A DNA stretch of 64,000 bases from positions 39,764 to 103,763 of the forward strand of contig JACKMC010000013.1 in the NCBI GenBank assembly GCA_024235595.1, read 5' to 3'. The translations under genes were made by a program, and so were the position numbers. The DNA is from Zoogloeaceae bacterium (GTDB lineage Bacteria; Pseudomonadota; Gammaproteobacteria; Burkholderiales; Rhodocyclaceae). Below are positions 53,858 to 62,616 of this stretch, one piece after another. Every line of letters starts with the position of its first letter. Positions within the stretch are counted from its first letter, which is position 1. The notes below the pieces were generated by a model. It did not search any database, was not told the origin of the DNA, and saw nothing but the letters and a program-made list of their open reading frames with translations.

Positions 53858-56800
53858 ATGGACAAAAGACTACGAACGGTCCTCGACAGCACGCCTCTTC
53901 GTGTGGCGGCGGGTCTGTTCGCGATCTATCTGCTGGCCGGCTTCTTCGCGCTTCCCGCGATCGTCAAATGGCAGCTCGAAAAGCAGGTGAGCGAAAAGCT
54001 CGGCCATCGTATCAACATTGCCGAGGTGCGCTTCAACCCCCTCAACTTCCGCTTCGAAGTCGAGGGCCTGGCGCTCGCCGACCCCCAGGGCAGGCCGATG
54101 GTCGGGTTCAGGCGCCTGCTGGTCGATTTCGAACTGCGCAGCATCATCGATCGGGCGTGGACCTTTGCCGAAGCACGGCTCGAGGCGCCGAGCCTGCGTT
54201 TCGAGCTCGGCCTCGCGGGTCGCCACAACTTCAGCGAGCTGCTGGACCGTCTCGCCAATGACACGCCCGACGAAGAAACAGGCAGCCTGCCGCGCTTCGT
54301 GGTGCAGAAGATCAGCTTGAGCGACGGCGACATCGAATACGCCGACTCCCTCCTCGCGGAACCCGTGATCGCGCACGTCGTGCCGCTGCAGATCGCCATC
54401 GAGAACCTCTCCAGCCTGCCCTCCGAATCGGCGCAGTTCCGGATCTCGGCACGCAGCGCCGAGGGCGAGACGCTCGACGCCAGCGGTGCGCTGGGACTGA
54501 ACCCGATTGCCAGCTCGGGCAAGCTGGGCGTGCGGGACTTCAAGGTAGAGACCCTGGCGCGGGGCCTGGCGCGGCTGCTTGCACTCGACTCGCCGACCGG
54601 CACCCTGAGCCTCGGCGGCGATTTCGACCTGGCGGTCGAGGGTGATGGCGCCCTCAGCGGCGGCGTCCGGCAGATCGGTCTGGCGCTCAGCGGACTATCG
54701 CTGCGCGAACCGGGCGGCGAGAGCGTGCTGCTGGCGCTCGAAACCCTCGCGCTCGATGGCGGCCACCTCGATCTCGGCAAGCACGAGGTGGTCTTCGCCG
54801 GCCTGCGGATGAACAAGGGCAGCGTCCGGGCCGCCACCGACGCGGCAGGCTCGCTCAACTGGTCGAAGCTGGTGCGCGCGGCGGACGCCGAATCGCAGGA
54901 TGGCGATGCGGCGCCCGCAGTTGCAGCCGAGCCCGCGCCCGCCGCCCCCCCGGCGGCATGGCGCGTGGCGGTGGACAAGGTCGAGCTTTCCGAAATCGCG
55001 CTCGCCTTCGACGATCAGGCGGGTGGCCAGCAGGCCGCCCTCGCCGCGCTCGGCCTGAAGATGTCGCCGAGCGCCGAGTTCGGGCCGGCTGGCACGCGCA
55101 TCGAGCTTGCGGGGACCAGGCTGTCGCTTGCCGAGGGCCGCTTCAGCCGTGGCAAGGACGGGCTCACGCTTCCCGAAGCCGTGGTCGCCGCATCGACGGT
55201 GTCGATCGCGCTCGAAGAGCCGGGCCTCGCGCTCGCCCTGGTCGAGCCGAGCCTAACTGCAGCCCGGGGCTTCACCGCAAGACAGGCGGCAGCTTCCCTG
55301 GCACTGAGCGGGCTCGAGATCGGCAGCGGCCGAATCGAATTGAGCAGCGCCGGCGCCGCAATGAGTGGCGCCGCGGACACCCCGAAACTGGCGCTCGCCG
55401 GTATCGCGGCGGGCGACGGCACGCAGCAGGCGAAGCTGCAGAGGCTCGCGCTCGGCGGCAAGCGCCTCACGCTGGATTCGCGGCCCGAAGGGCTCGAGGT
55501 GGTCTTCGACGGCGCCACAACCGAGCTCGCTACGCTCGCGCTGCGCCGCGGCGAGGATGGCCTGACCCTGGGCGCAGCCAAGGTAGCGAATGCAGCGCTT
55601 TCGATGGCGCAGTCCGAAGGGCGGATGAAGCTCACCGCCAAGGACACCCAGCTCACCGTCAAGGGGCTCGATGCCCGCCAGGCGGAACAGCGGATTCAAC
55701 TCGCGGATGGCGGCCTTCGCGCACGACAGAGCATCGTCTCGGTGGCGGCCGACTCGCCCGACGGCACCACCGTTCGCGTCGCCGACGCCGCGCTCGAGCT
55801 CGGCGCGCTAAGTCTCGTTGCCAAGGGTTCGGCGGACCCTCTGGGTGCGGTCGGCAGCGCCCGGCTGACCGCCGGCTCGCTGCTGCTGAGCCTCGCCGAA
55901 GGGCCGCCCGATCTTGTGGGTGAGCAACTCGGCCTTGACCTTTCGGACACCCTGCTGCGCAGCCTTGCGGATGGCAGCGAACTGCTGCGCCTGGGCAGCG
56001 CGACGCTGGCAGGCGGCAAGCTCGGGCTCAAGGCGCGAAGTATCAGCGCCGACTCGCTCTCGCTCGGCAACGGCAAGGCCGAAACGTGGATCGATGAACA
56101 GGGCCGGCTCAACTGGCTGCACGCCTTCGCCGATTCGAGCGAAGCGCCGCCGCAGGCGGTTGCAGGCTCAGCCGGAACAGCCGACGAGCCCGCCGGGCCC
56201 GCCTGGCGCATCGCCGTCGGTACCACCTCGCTCGACGATGTCGTGTTGGGCTTCGAGGATCGCCGCAGCGCGCCGGCCTTTGCACTCGCGCTCGAGGCGA
56301 ACTCCTTGAAGGTCTCCAACCTCGACACCGGCGCGAGCACCCCGATGCAGATCGATCTCAAGTCGCGGCTCGCCAGCGGCGGGCAGATCAATGCCAGCGG
56401 CAGCGTTCGCGCAGACACCGGCGCCACCGACCTGAAGCTCGCGCTCGGCGGCGTCGAACTCGCCCCGGTGCAGCCCTACCTCTCGCAATTTGCCGCCTTG
56501 CAGTTTGCAAGCGGCACGGTCTCGAGCGACGGCCGCCTGCGCTACGGTGACGAGACCGGCGCGGCAGCAAAGCTGCGCTACGAGGGCACGCTGTCGCTCG
56601 CCAGCCTGCTGCTCGAAGAGCTCGAGCCCAAGCGACCCTTCATCTCGTGGGAGGCGGTTGCCACCGACGAGCTCACGCTGACCCTTGAGCCGAATGGCCT
56701 CGAGATCGGTGAGCTACGCATCACGCACCCGGTCGGACGGCTGATCATCGCCGAGGACCAATCGATCAATCTGTCGGACGTGCTGAAAAAGCAGGCCGAC

Positions 56801-58159
56801 GAACCGGCCCCGGACGAGGCCACCCCGTCACAGCCGTCCGCCGCACCAGAGGTACAGACCGAGGCCGCGACGGATGAAGACCCCTTCCCGGTTTCGATCT
56901 CGCGCATCAAGATTGCGCAAGGCGAGCTCGACTTCGCCGACCTCAGCCTGCGGCCGCAGTTCGGGGCCCGCATGCATGACCTCAAGGGCATCATCAGCGG
57001 CCTCGCGACCGACCCCAACCGCGCGGCAAAGATCCAGCTCGACGCCCAGGTGAACAAGTTCGGCTCGGCCAGGATCGGCGGCCAGATCAGCGTCCTGAAA
57101 CCCGAGCGCCTGACCGAGATCGACATGAGCTTCCGCAACATCGACATGACCTCCTTGTCACCCTACGTGGTCAAGTTCGCCGGCTATCGCGTCGCCGCGG
57201 GTCGCCTCTCGCTCGACCTCCAGTACCGCATCAAGGACAGCAAGATGGTCGGCACCAACAAGGTCGTCCTCAACCAGATGGCGCTCGGCGAGAAGGTCGA
57301 CAGTCCGGACGCGCTGGACCTGCCGCTGGAACTGGCGATCGCCATCCTCAAGGACTCGAAAGGCGTGATCGACATCGGCGTGCCGGTCAGCGGCGCCATC
57401 GACGATCCCCAGTTCGACTATGGAACCGTGATCGGCAAGGCCATCGGCAACCTGCTCGGCAGCATCGTCACCGCCCCCTTCCGGGCGCTCGGCGCGCTCT
57501 TCGGTGCCGCCGACAAGAAGCTCGACACCATCGACTTCGAGCCCGGCAGCGCCACCCTCGCGCCACCCGAGCGGCAAAAGCTCGAAACCGTCGCCCGGGC
57601 GCTCAAGGAACGCCCGGCACTGACGCTCACCGTGCCGCCCGTCTACGCCACCGAGCCCGACACGCTGGCGCTCAAGTCGCTGACGGTACGCAGCGACGTG
57701 ACGCGGCGCATGGGCATCGAGCTTGCTGCAGGCGAAGACCCCGGGCCGGTCGATGCCGCCAATCCGCGCGCCCGGCAAGCCATCGAGCAAGCCTTCAGCG
57801 CGCGTTACGCCCCTGAGGTGTTCGCCGCGCTCAAGAGCCGCGCCCTGGCCGAACCCGCTGCCTCCTCGCCCGCCTCCACCGCGCCCGCCGCGGGGCCGGA
57901 AACGCCTGCTGCTGTAGCGCCGCCGGGGCCAGGGACCGCCTTCTATCAGGATCTGCTCGAGCGCCTGATTCGCGACGAGCCGATCAGCGAAGAGATGCTC
58001 GCGGCGCTGGCGACGCGGCGCAGCGAGGCGATCATCGCCGAGCTCACCACTAGCGGTGGCGTGCCGCCAACGCAGGTGCAGGCCGGAAAAGTCGGTCAGG
58101 CCGCCGAGGGCAGCGACAAGGCGGTCGGCCTCAAGCTCGAGCTCGAGGCCGCAAAGTAG
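53858..58159 (+). CDS. DUF748 (AsmA-like) giant envelope protein
   Basis: A 1,433-residue protein: one N-terminal membrane helix (~13-35), a long repeat-rich periplasmic body of AsmA/TamB-like type with the DUF748 domain (RFNPLNFRFEVEGLALADPQG at its start, FRNIDMTSLSPYVVKFAGYR and VSGAIDDPQFDYG near 1085-1185), and an alanine/proline-rich C-terminus. AsmA-like proteins bridge inner and outer membranes and move phospholipid. Start ATG 53858 has AGGA eight bases before it; a GTG at 53834 is possible but gives a poor signal-anchor. Length is above the usual ~1,000-1,250 residues. Confidence 0.9.
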   Translation: MDKRLRTVLDSTPLRVAAGLFAIYLLAGFFALPAIVKWQLEKQVSEKLGHRINIAEVRFNPLNFRFEVEGLALADPQGRPMVGFRRLLVDFELRSIIDRAWTFAEARLEAPSLRFELGLAGRHNFSELLDRLANDTPDEETGSLPRFVVQKISLSDGDIEYADSLLAEPVIAHVVPLQIAIENLSSLPSESAQFRISARSAEGETLDASGALGLNPIASSGKLGVRDFKVETLARGLARLLALDSPTGTLSLGGDFDLAVEGDGALSGGVRQIGLALSGLSLREPGGESVLLALETLALDGGHLDLGKHEVVFAGLRMNKGSVRAATDAAGSLNWSKLVRAADAESQDGDAAPAVAAEPAPAAPPAAWRVAVDKVELSEIALAFDDQAGGQQAALAALGLKMSPSAEFGPAGTRIELAGTRLSLAEGRFSRGKDGLTLPEAVVAASTVSIALEEPGLALALVEPSLTAARGFTARQAAASLALSGLEIGSGRIELSSAGAAMSGAADTPKLALAGIAAGDGTQQAKLQRLALGGKRLTLDSRPEGLEVVFDGATTELATLALRRGEDGLTLGAAKVANAALSMAQSEGRMKLTAKDTQLTVKGLDARQAEQRIQLADGGLRARQSIVSVAADSPDGTTVRVADAALELGALSLVAKGSADPLGAVGSARLTAGSLLLSLAEGPPDLVGEQLGLDLSDTLLRSLADGSELLRLGSATLAGGKLGLKARSISADSLSLGNGKAETWIDEQGRLNWLHAFADSSEAPPQAVAGSAGTADEPAGPAWRIAVGTTSLDDVVLGFEDRRSAPAFALALEANSLKVSNLDTGASTPMQIDLKSRLASGGQINASGSVRADTGATDLKLALGGVELAPVQPYLSQFAALQFASGTVSSDGRLRYGDETGAAAKLRYEGTLSLASLLLEELEPKRPFISWEAVATDELTLTLEPNGLEIGELRITHPVGRLIIAEDQSINLSDVLKKQADEPAPDEATPSQPSAAPEVQTEAATDEDPFPVSISRIKIAQGELDFADLSLRPQFGARMHDLKGIISGLATDPNRAAKIQLDAQVNKFGSARIGGQISVLKPERLTEIDMSFRNIDMTSLSPYVVKFAGYRVAAGRLSLDLQYRIKDSKMVGTNKVVLNQMALGEKVDSPDALDLPLELAIAILKDSKGVIDIGVPVSGAIDDPQFDYGTVIGKAIGNLLGSIVTAPFRALGALFGAADKKLDTIDFEPGSATLAPPERQKLETVARALKERPALTLTVPPVYATEPDTLALKSLTVRSDVTRRMGIELAAGEDPGPVDAANPRARQAIEQAFSARYAPEVFAALKSRALAEPAASSPASTAPAAGPETPAAVAPPGPGTAFYQDLLERLIRDEPISEEMLAALATRRSEAIIAELTTSGGVPPTQVQAGKVGQAAEGSDKAVGLKLELEAAK

Positions 58160-58200
58160 CTGTCCGGCCGGCGCCAGGCGGTGCTAGCATTCGCCCCCTG

Positions 58201-59256
58201 ATGCGTATCGACCACTTCCGCCAACAACTGCGTGCCGCCGGTGCCAAGCCCTGCCATGAAGCCCGCGTACTGCGCGCCTGGGCCCAGGTGCTGGCACTCG
58301 ACGAAGGCCCGCGTGCGGCCGAACATTTTCTGCCGCTGGCGGTGCGCGAGGCGCTCCCACGGATCACCGAAACGCTCGACGGCCTCGCCCGCCTGCGTTC
58401 CAGCCATCCCGCCGAAGACGGATCGGTCCGCCTGCTGGTGGACCTCGCCGACGGCCAGACGGTAGAGAGCGTGCTGCTGCCGCGTGGCGGCCTGTGCGTC
58501 TCGTCGCAGCTCGGCTGTGCGGTTGGCTGCGTATTCTGCATGACCGGCCGCGATGGCCTCGTCCGCCAGCTCGGCAGCGCCGAGATCGTTGCCCAGGTGG
58601 CGCTCGCGCGGCGCATGCGGGCCGTCAGGAAGGTCGTTTTCATGGGCATGGGCGAGCCCGCCCACAACCTCGACAACGTGCTCGAAGCCATCGAGTTGCT
58701 CGGTATCGAAGGCGCGATCGGCCACAAGAACCTGGTGTTCTCGACGGTCGGCGATCCGCGCGTGTTCGACGCCCTGCCCCGCGCCGCGGTAAAGCCCGCG
58801 CTGGCGCTGTCGCTGCACACCACCCGCGCCGAGCTGCGTGCCCGCCTGCTGCCGCGCGCGCCGCGGATCGCGCCGGAAGAGCTCGTCGAACGCGCCGAAC
58901 ACTACGCAAGAAGCACCGACTACCCAATCCAGTATCAATGGACGCTGCTCGAGGGGATCAACGACAGCCAGGAGGAAATGGACGGCATCGTGCGCCTGCT
59001 CAAGGGCAGGTACGCGGTCATGAACCTGATCCCCTACAACACCGTGGACGGCCTCGCGTTTCGCCGCCCCGACTGGGAAAGCGCCGCCGCGCACGCGCGT
59101 TTCCTGCATCGTCACGGCATCCTCACCAAGCTGCGGCACTCGGCCGGCCAGGATGTGGACGGCGGCTGCGGGCAGTTGCGGGCGAGGCACATCACGATGG
59201 TGCGCCGCCCCCGCGACGAAGCGCCCCCGAAGCAGTCCGAGGCAAGCCGGCTGTAA
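58201..59256 (+). CDS. RlmN/Cfr-like radical SAM RNA methyltransferase
   Basis: A 351-residue radical SAM protein. The cluster motif is CAVGCVFC (Cys106, 110, 113); the two methyl-transfer cysteines are Cys99 (LCVSSQLGC) and Cys323 (DVDGGCGQL); MGMGEP (149-154) is the SAM-binding GGE-type loop. RlmN methylates A2503 of 23S rRNA and A37 of some tRNAs. It is shorter than main RlmN (about 370-380 aa) and not next to the usual pilF/ispG genes, so it may be a paralog with another target. It starts 41 bp after the DUF748 gene. Confidence 0.9.
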   Translation: MRIDHFRQQLRAAGAKPCHEARVLRAWAQVLALDEGPRAAEHFLPLAVREALPRITETLDGLARLRSSHPAEDGSVRLLVDLADGQTVESVLLPRGGLCVSSQLGCAVGCVFCMTGRDGLVRQLGSAEIVAQVALARRMRAVRKVVFMGMGEPAHNLDNVLEAIELLGIEGAIGHKNLVFSTVGDPRVFDALPRAAVKPALALSLHTTRAELRARLLPRAPRIAPEELVERAEHYARSTDYPIQYQWTLLEGINDSQEEMDGIVRLLKGRYAVMNLIPYNTVDGLAFRRPDWESAAAHARFLHRHGILTKLRHSAGQDVDGGCGQLRARHITMVRRPRDEAPPKQSEASRL

Positions 59257-59316
59257 GGGTTGCACCCTGTCGAAGGTCTGAATCCCTACCAGCACTTCAA
59301 ACACGGGGACAGGGAC

Positions 59317-59949
59317 ATGGGCGCGCAAACTCGACAGGGCAAGCCGGTAAGCATCGTGGTGTATCGCTGGGCCGGCGAATGGGGGCCCTTCAAGGTGAAG
59401 ATTCCCTGTGGCGAATGCGCCCTCACCCGCGACGTGATTGCGGATACCCTGCAGCACGAACTCGCCGGCATTGCGGTCGAACTCGAGGTGCGCGACTGGC
59501 TCAGCCAGTGGTGGAAACCGCTCGCGCGGGGCGGCTGGCATGCACCGATCGTGATGGTCGACGGCAAGCTGCTGAGCCAGGGCCGGGCACTGAACCGCGG
59601 CCTGCTCACCCAGGCGGTGATCGACGCCGCATCGGCCACCACCGCGGTAATCGGCAACCATGTGTTTGGCAAGGCCACCTGCCCGCACTGCAAGCGTGCC
59701 CGGCAATACCTCGACGATGCCGGCATCGCCTACAGCTACCACGACGTGGTCCGCGAGCCGCGCGCCCTGTACGAAATGCTGGCGCGCGTGAAGCCCATCA
59801 TCGGCGCCAAGACGCCGGTGACCGTGCCGCAAGTGTGGCTCGACGGCACCTACATCGGCGGCGCGGACCAGCTCTCAGCGCGGCTGCAACGCAGCGTCGA
59901 GCCCAACCCGGAGCGCGGGCGCAACGCCTTGTCGCCAGCCGCGGGCTAA
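59317..59949 (+). CDS. Tandem glutaredoxin-like two-domain protein
   Basis: A 210-residue protein with two thioredoxin-fold segments: an N-terminal one with CGEC (Cys31, Cys34) and GGWHAPIVMVDGKLL carrying a cis-Pro, and a C-terminal glutaredoxin domain with TCPHC (Cys122, Cys125), TVPQVWLDGTYIGGADQL. It should catalyse thiol-disulfide exchange with glutathione. ATG 59317 is chosen; a TTG at 59260 would add 19 residues. Confidence 0.8.
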   Translation: MGAQTRQGKPVSIVVYRWAGEWGPFKVKIPCGECALTRDVIADTLQHELAGIAVELEVRDWLSQWWKPLARGGWHAPIVMVDGKLLSQGRALNRGLLTQAVIDAASATTAVIGNHVFGKATCPHCKRARQYLDDAGIAYSYHDVVREPRALYEMLARVKPIIGAKTPVTVPQVWLDGTYIGGADQLSARLQRSVEPNPERGRNALSPAAG

Positions 59950-60138
59950 GCGGCTGTGGCGCGCGCAAGTTCCGCTTCGAGTTGGTCGCAGCGCCTTCGC
60001 CTTGTCGAACGCCTTCTTCAGCTGAACGATCTTGTGAAGGGCTTGCTCATCCTGCAGCGCCGTGCAAACCGCCACACCATCCTCCTCGCGATATTTTGCG
60101 CGGGCCAGGCAAGTGGGGCAGATTCTTGCGTTGGCCAT
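59946..60138 (-). pseudogene. Small Cys-motif protein with an apparent 1-base frameshift
   Basis: Start ATG 60138 (AAAGGA upstream) encodes MANARICPTCLARAKYREED, then AVCTALQDEQALHKIVQLKK and AFDKAKALR. After that the frame reads Pro-Thr-Arg-Ser and on into the neighbouring gene, while shifting by one base near 59988-59991 gives DQLEAELARATAA and a TAG at 59946-59948, exactly at the end of the convergent gene. So the gene either carries a real frameshift or a sequencing error. The CPTC pair suggests a metal-binding or redox site. The full frame as read would run to 59875. Confidence 0.6.
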
Positions 60139-60360
60139 GATCGATCCATTCCTTTTGCGGAGCAGCCATCGTAGCCTGCCGGGCCTTGGCCGCATGGGAG
60201 ATTGGCACAAGCCGGTAAGGCTTCACCTACGGCACCCGGTGGCGGCGCCGCTTCGCAACAGGATCTGCAGGCGATACACCTCCGCCATGCTTTTCCCGCC
60301 CGTTGCATGCGTCGCCGACGTGGATGCATGGATGGCTCCTCATGTGAACGAAAGCTGCCG

Positions 60361-61227
60361 TCAGAGTCCGAGTTGCTCGGCCAGCACGGCTTCCACCGGC
60401 AAGGCGTCACGACCGAGCAGACGCGCGAAGTCACCGCTCTGGTTGTCGTAGCCGCCGCGATCCATGGCGACGAACATCCCGGCCAGCGCTTCGGCCAGCC
60501 AGTCCGGCATGCCGGTTGCCTGCACCAGCATCGCGGCGTAGTCCGCTGCCGGCATTACCTGGTAGGCAACCGGCTTGCCGCTGCGCGCCGCGAGCAGCGC
60601 GGCGATCCCGGCCATGTTCAGCGCCGACGGGCCGGTCAGCGTATAGGTCTTTCCGGCGTGCTCCCGGGCGCTGAGCACCACTGCCGCTGCGGCTGCGAGA
60701 TCGGCGCGCGCGATGAAGGCCGCCTTGCCCTGTGCGTTGGGAGAGGCGATCGCACCGCGCTCGGCGAAGCCATTGACGAAGGCCGGCAGGATGTCCGCAT
60801 AGACACCGTGACGCAGGATCGTGGTTTCCAGGCCGCTTTTCGCAAGCGCCCGCTCGGTATCCGCGTGGATGCGGGCAAAGCCGAAGGGCGAATCTTCCGC
60901 GGTATCGACGAAGCTGGTGTACACGACGCGCTTGACGCCGGCCTTGACGGCGGCCGCGATGGCGTTGCGGTGCTGTGCACTACGGATCTCGATGGGTGCA
61001 TCGCCCGACACCAGATACAGCACCTCGATGCCCTGATAGGCAGCCACGAGGCTGGCCGGGTCGGCGTAGTCGGCGGTGCGGACCTGAATGCCTCTTGTTG
61101 CGAATGCCGCGGCGGCTTCGGGCTTGCGACTGCCGGCGACGATCTGCGCTGCCGGGGTGCCGCGTTCGAGAAGGGCGTTGATGACTGCGGTGCCGAGTTG
61201 GCCGGTGGCGCCTGAGATGAAGATCAT
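60361..61227 (-). CDS. NmrA/QorB-type NAD(P)-binding oxidoreductase
   Basis: A 288-residue atypical short-chain-reductase-fold protein of the NmrA/QorB group: MIFISGATGQLGTAVINALLERG (NAD(P)-binding GxxGxxG), VLYLVSGD, RVVYTSFVDTAEDSPF, then a helical C-terminus. QorB-like members are NADPH:quinone reductases; others sense redox state. ATG 61227 has AGGAG upstream. It is divergent from a LysR regulator, the classic arrangement for a regulator and its target. Confidence 0.92.
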   Translation of the reverse strand: MIFISGATGQLGTAVINALLERGTPAAQIVAGSRKPEAAAAFATRGIQVRTADYADPASLVAAYQGIEVLYLVSGDAPIEIRSAQHRNAIAAAVKAGVKRVVYTSFVDTAEDSPFGFARIHADTERALAKSGLETTILRHGVYADILPAFVNGFAERGAIASPNAQGKAAFIARADLAAAAAVVLSAREHAGKTYTLTGPSALNMAGIAALLAARSGKPVAYQVMPAADYAAMLVQATGMPDWLAEALAGMFVAMDRGGYDNQSGDFARLLGRDALPVEAVLAEQLGL

Positions 61228-61352
61228 GATCTGCTCCTGATGTGGTTGAGATGTCCCGATGGGATGGGGCACATCTTGCCCACACATGGAATGTAGATAA
61301 ACGGCACTATTCGAATATGATTGAACCCCTTTCAACATAAATAGGCGCCACC
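61228..61352. promoter_or_regulatory. Shared control region of the NmrA-type reductase and LysR genes
   Basis: 125 bp between the divergent genes. It holds the palindrome TATTCGAATA (61308-61317), whose inner ATTCGAAT resembles the core of LysR sites (T-N11-A with a short inverted repeat). It lies 36 bp before the LysR ATG and 81 bp upstream of the reductase ATG, where an activator site would be expected. Confidence 0.5.
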
Positions 61353-62255
61353 ATGGATCGACTCCAGTCCATGAAGATCTTTGCCTGCGTGGTCGAAAGC
61401 GGCGGGTTTACGGCGGCTGCCGAGCAGCTCGGGCTGTCGCAGGCCCAGGTCACCCGTCATGTTGCGGCGCTGGAGTCCGAGCTCGGCCTGCGTCTGCTCG
61501 AACGCACCACCCGGCGCATGCGCCTGACCGAAATCGGCGAAGCCTACCTCGAGCGATGTCGCCGCATTCTGGCGCTGGTGGAGGAAGCCGACGCGATCGG
61601 CGAAGCGCATCGTGGCGAGCCGCGCGGCGTGCTTCGGCTCACCGCTGCGGCGTCCTTTGCGCGGGTGCATCTGGCGCCGGCGATTGCCGAGTACATGCAG
61701 CAATACCCCGAAACGGCCTTCGAGCTGATCCTCAGCGACCGAACGCTGAACATGGTCGACGAAGGCATCGACCTGGCCTTCAGGATCACCCAGGCGGTCG
61801 ATCCCGGCCTGGTGGCGCGGCGCCTCGCACCCTGCCGCGTGGTGGTGTGTGCCGCGCCCGCCTACCTCGCACGACGCGGCAAGCCCCTGAAGCCGAGCGA
61901 CCTCAGCGATCACGACTGCCTCAGTCACAGCTATTTCGCGCGCAGCGCCTGGCCGTTTCGCGGCGCCGGCGGCGAACAGACCATCACCGTACGCACACGG
62001 GTCGCAGGTGATGTCGATTTCCTGCACGCGCTGGTGCGGGCAGGCGCCGGGATCGCGCATCTGCCCTCCTATCTCGTCGGCGACGATATTCGTGCCGGGG
62101 CGCTGGTGGCCCTGCTCGAGGATGACGAGATTCCCCCCGCCGCGATCTTCGCGGTCTATCCCAGCCGTCACTATCTGCTGCCCAAGGTGCGGGCGTTTCT
62201 CGATTTCTTTGCCGCGCGGATCGGCAGCCCACCCTACTGGGAACGGGACTGGTGA
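61353..62255 (+). CDS. LysR-family transcriptional regulator
   Basis: A 300-residue LysR protein: N-terminal winged HTH (MDRLQSMKIFACVVESGGFTAAAEQLGLSQAQVTRHVAALESELGLRLLER) and a type 2 periplasmic-binding-fold effector domain (~90-295). The length and both parts are standard. It lies divergent from the NmrA/QorB-type reductase and probably controls it and itself. The effector is not known. Confidence 0.95.
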   Translation: MDRLQSMKIFACVVESGGFTAAAEQLGLSQAQVTRHVAALESELGLRLLERTTRRMRLTEIGEAYLERCRRILALVEEADAIGEAHRGEPRGVLRLTAAASFARVHLAPAIAEYMQQYPETAFELILSDRTLNMVDEGIDLAFRITQAVDPGLVARRLAPCRVVVCAAPAYLARRGKPLKPSDLSDHDCLSHSYFARSAWPFRGAGGEQTITVRTRVAGDVDFLHALVRAGAGIAHLPSYLVGDDIRAGALVALLEDDEIPPAAIFAVYPSRHYLLPKVRAFLDFFAARIGSPPYWERDW

Positions 62256-62616
62256 GCCATGCGATCTGCCAACCCGGCCGTGCATTTCGATTGGCCGGAG
62301 GAAGACGACAGCGAACCGTCGTTTCGCATCTCGCATGGACAGATCGATTGAAGCTGTTTCTTGTCGCCGACTCGTTTCGCCATACGCAGTTTCACAATCG
62401 CGACGACAGGCTTCGTCGACCGGCTTCAGGCCGGCTCGAAGGCCAGCTTGCGGCCGTGGCAGGCAGGCAACGCGGAGCAATCCACCCGCCGCGGCGCCGC
62501 GCATGTCACCGCCGCAGCGCCCGATAACACTGGCCCTGTCCGGCCGCGCTGTCATACCCTGACTATACTCAAGTGGTTCCGCCCCACCCGCCATCTACCG
62601 AGAGGCCCGCACCGGC
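62256..62616. other. Intergenic region before the TIR-CHAT gene
   Basis: About 360 bp without a supportable gene. TATACT at 62564-62569 is a good -10 candidate with transcription start near 62577, about 40 nt before the GTG at 62617; no convincing -35 is seen. The promoter is therefore tentative. Confidence 0.45.

Noticed and set aside
59875..59945. Extension of the small Cys-motif protein into the glutaredoxin gene
   Set aside because: The continued frame gives arginine-rich filler opposite a conserved gene. The shifted frame ends sensibly at 59946.
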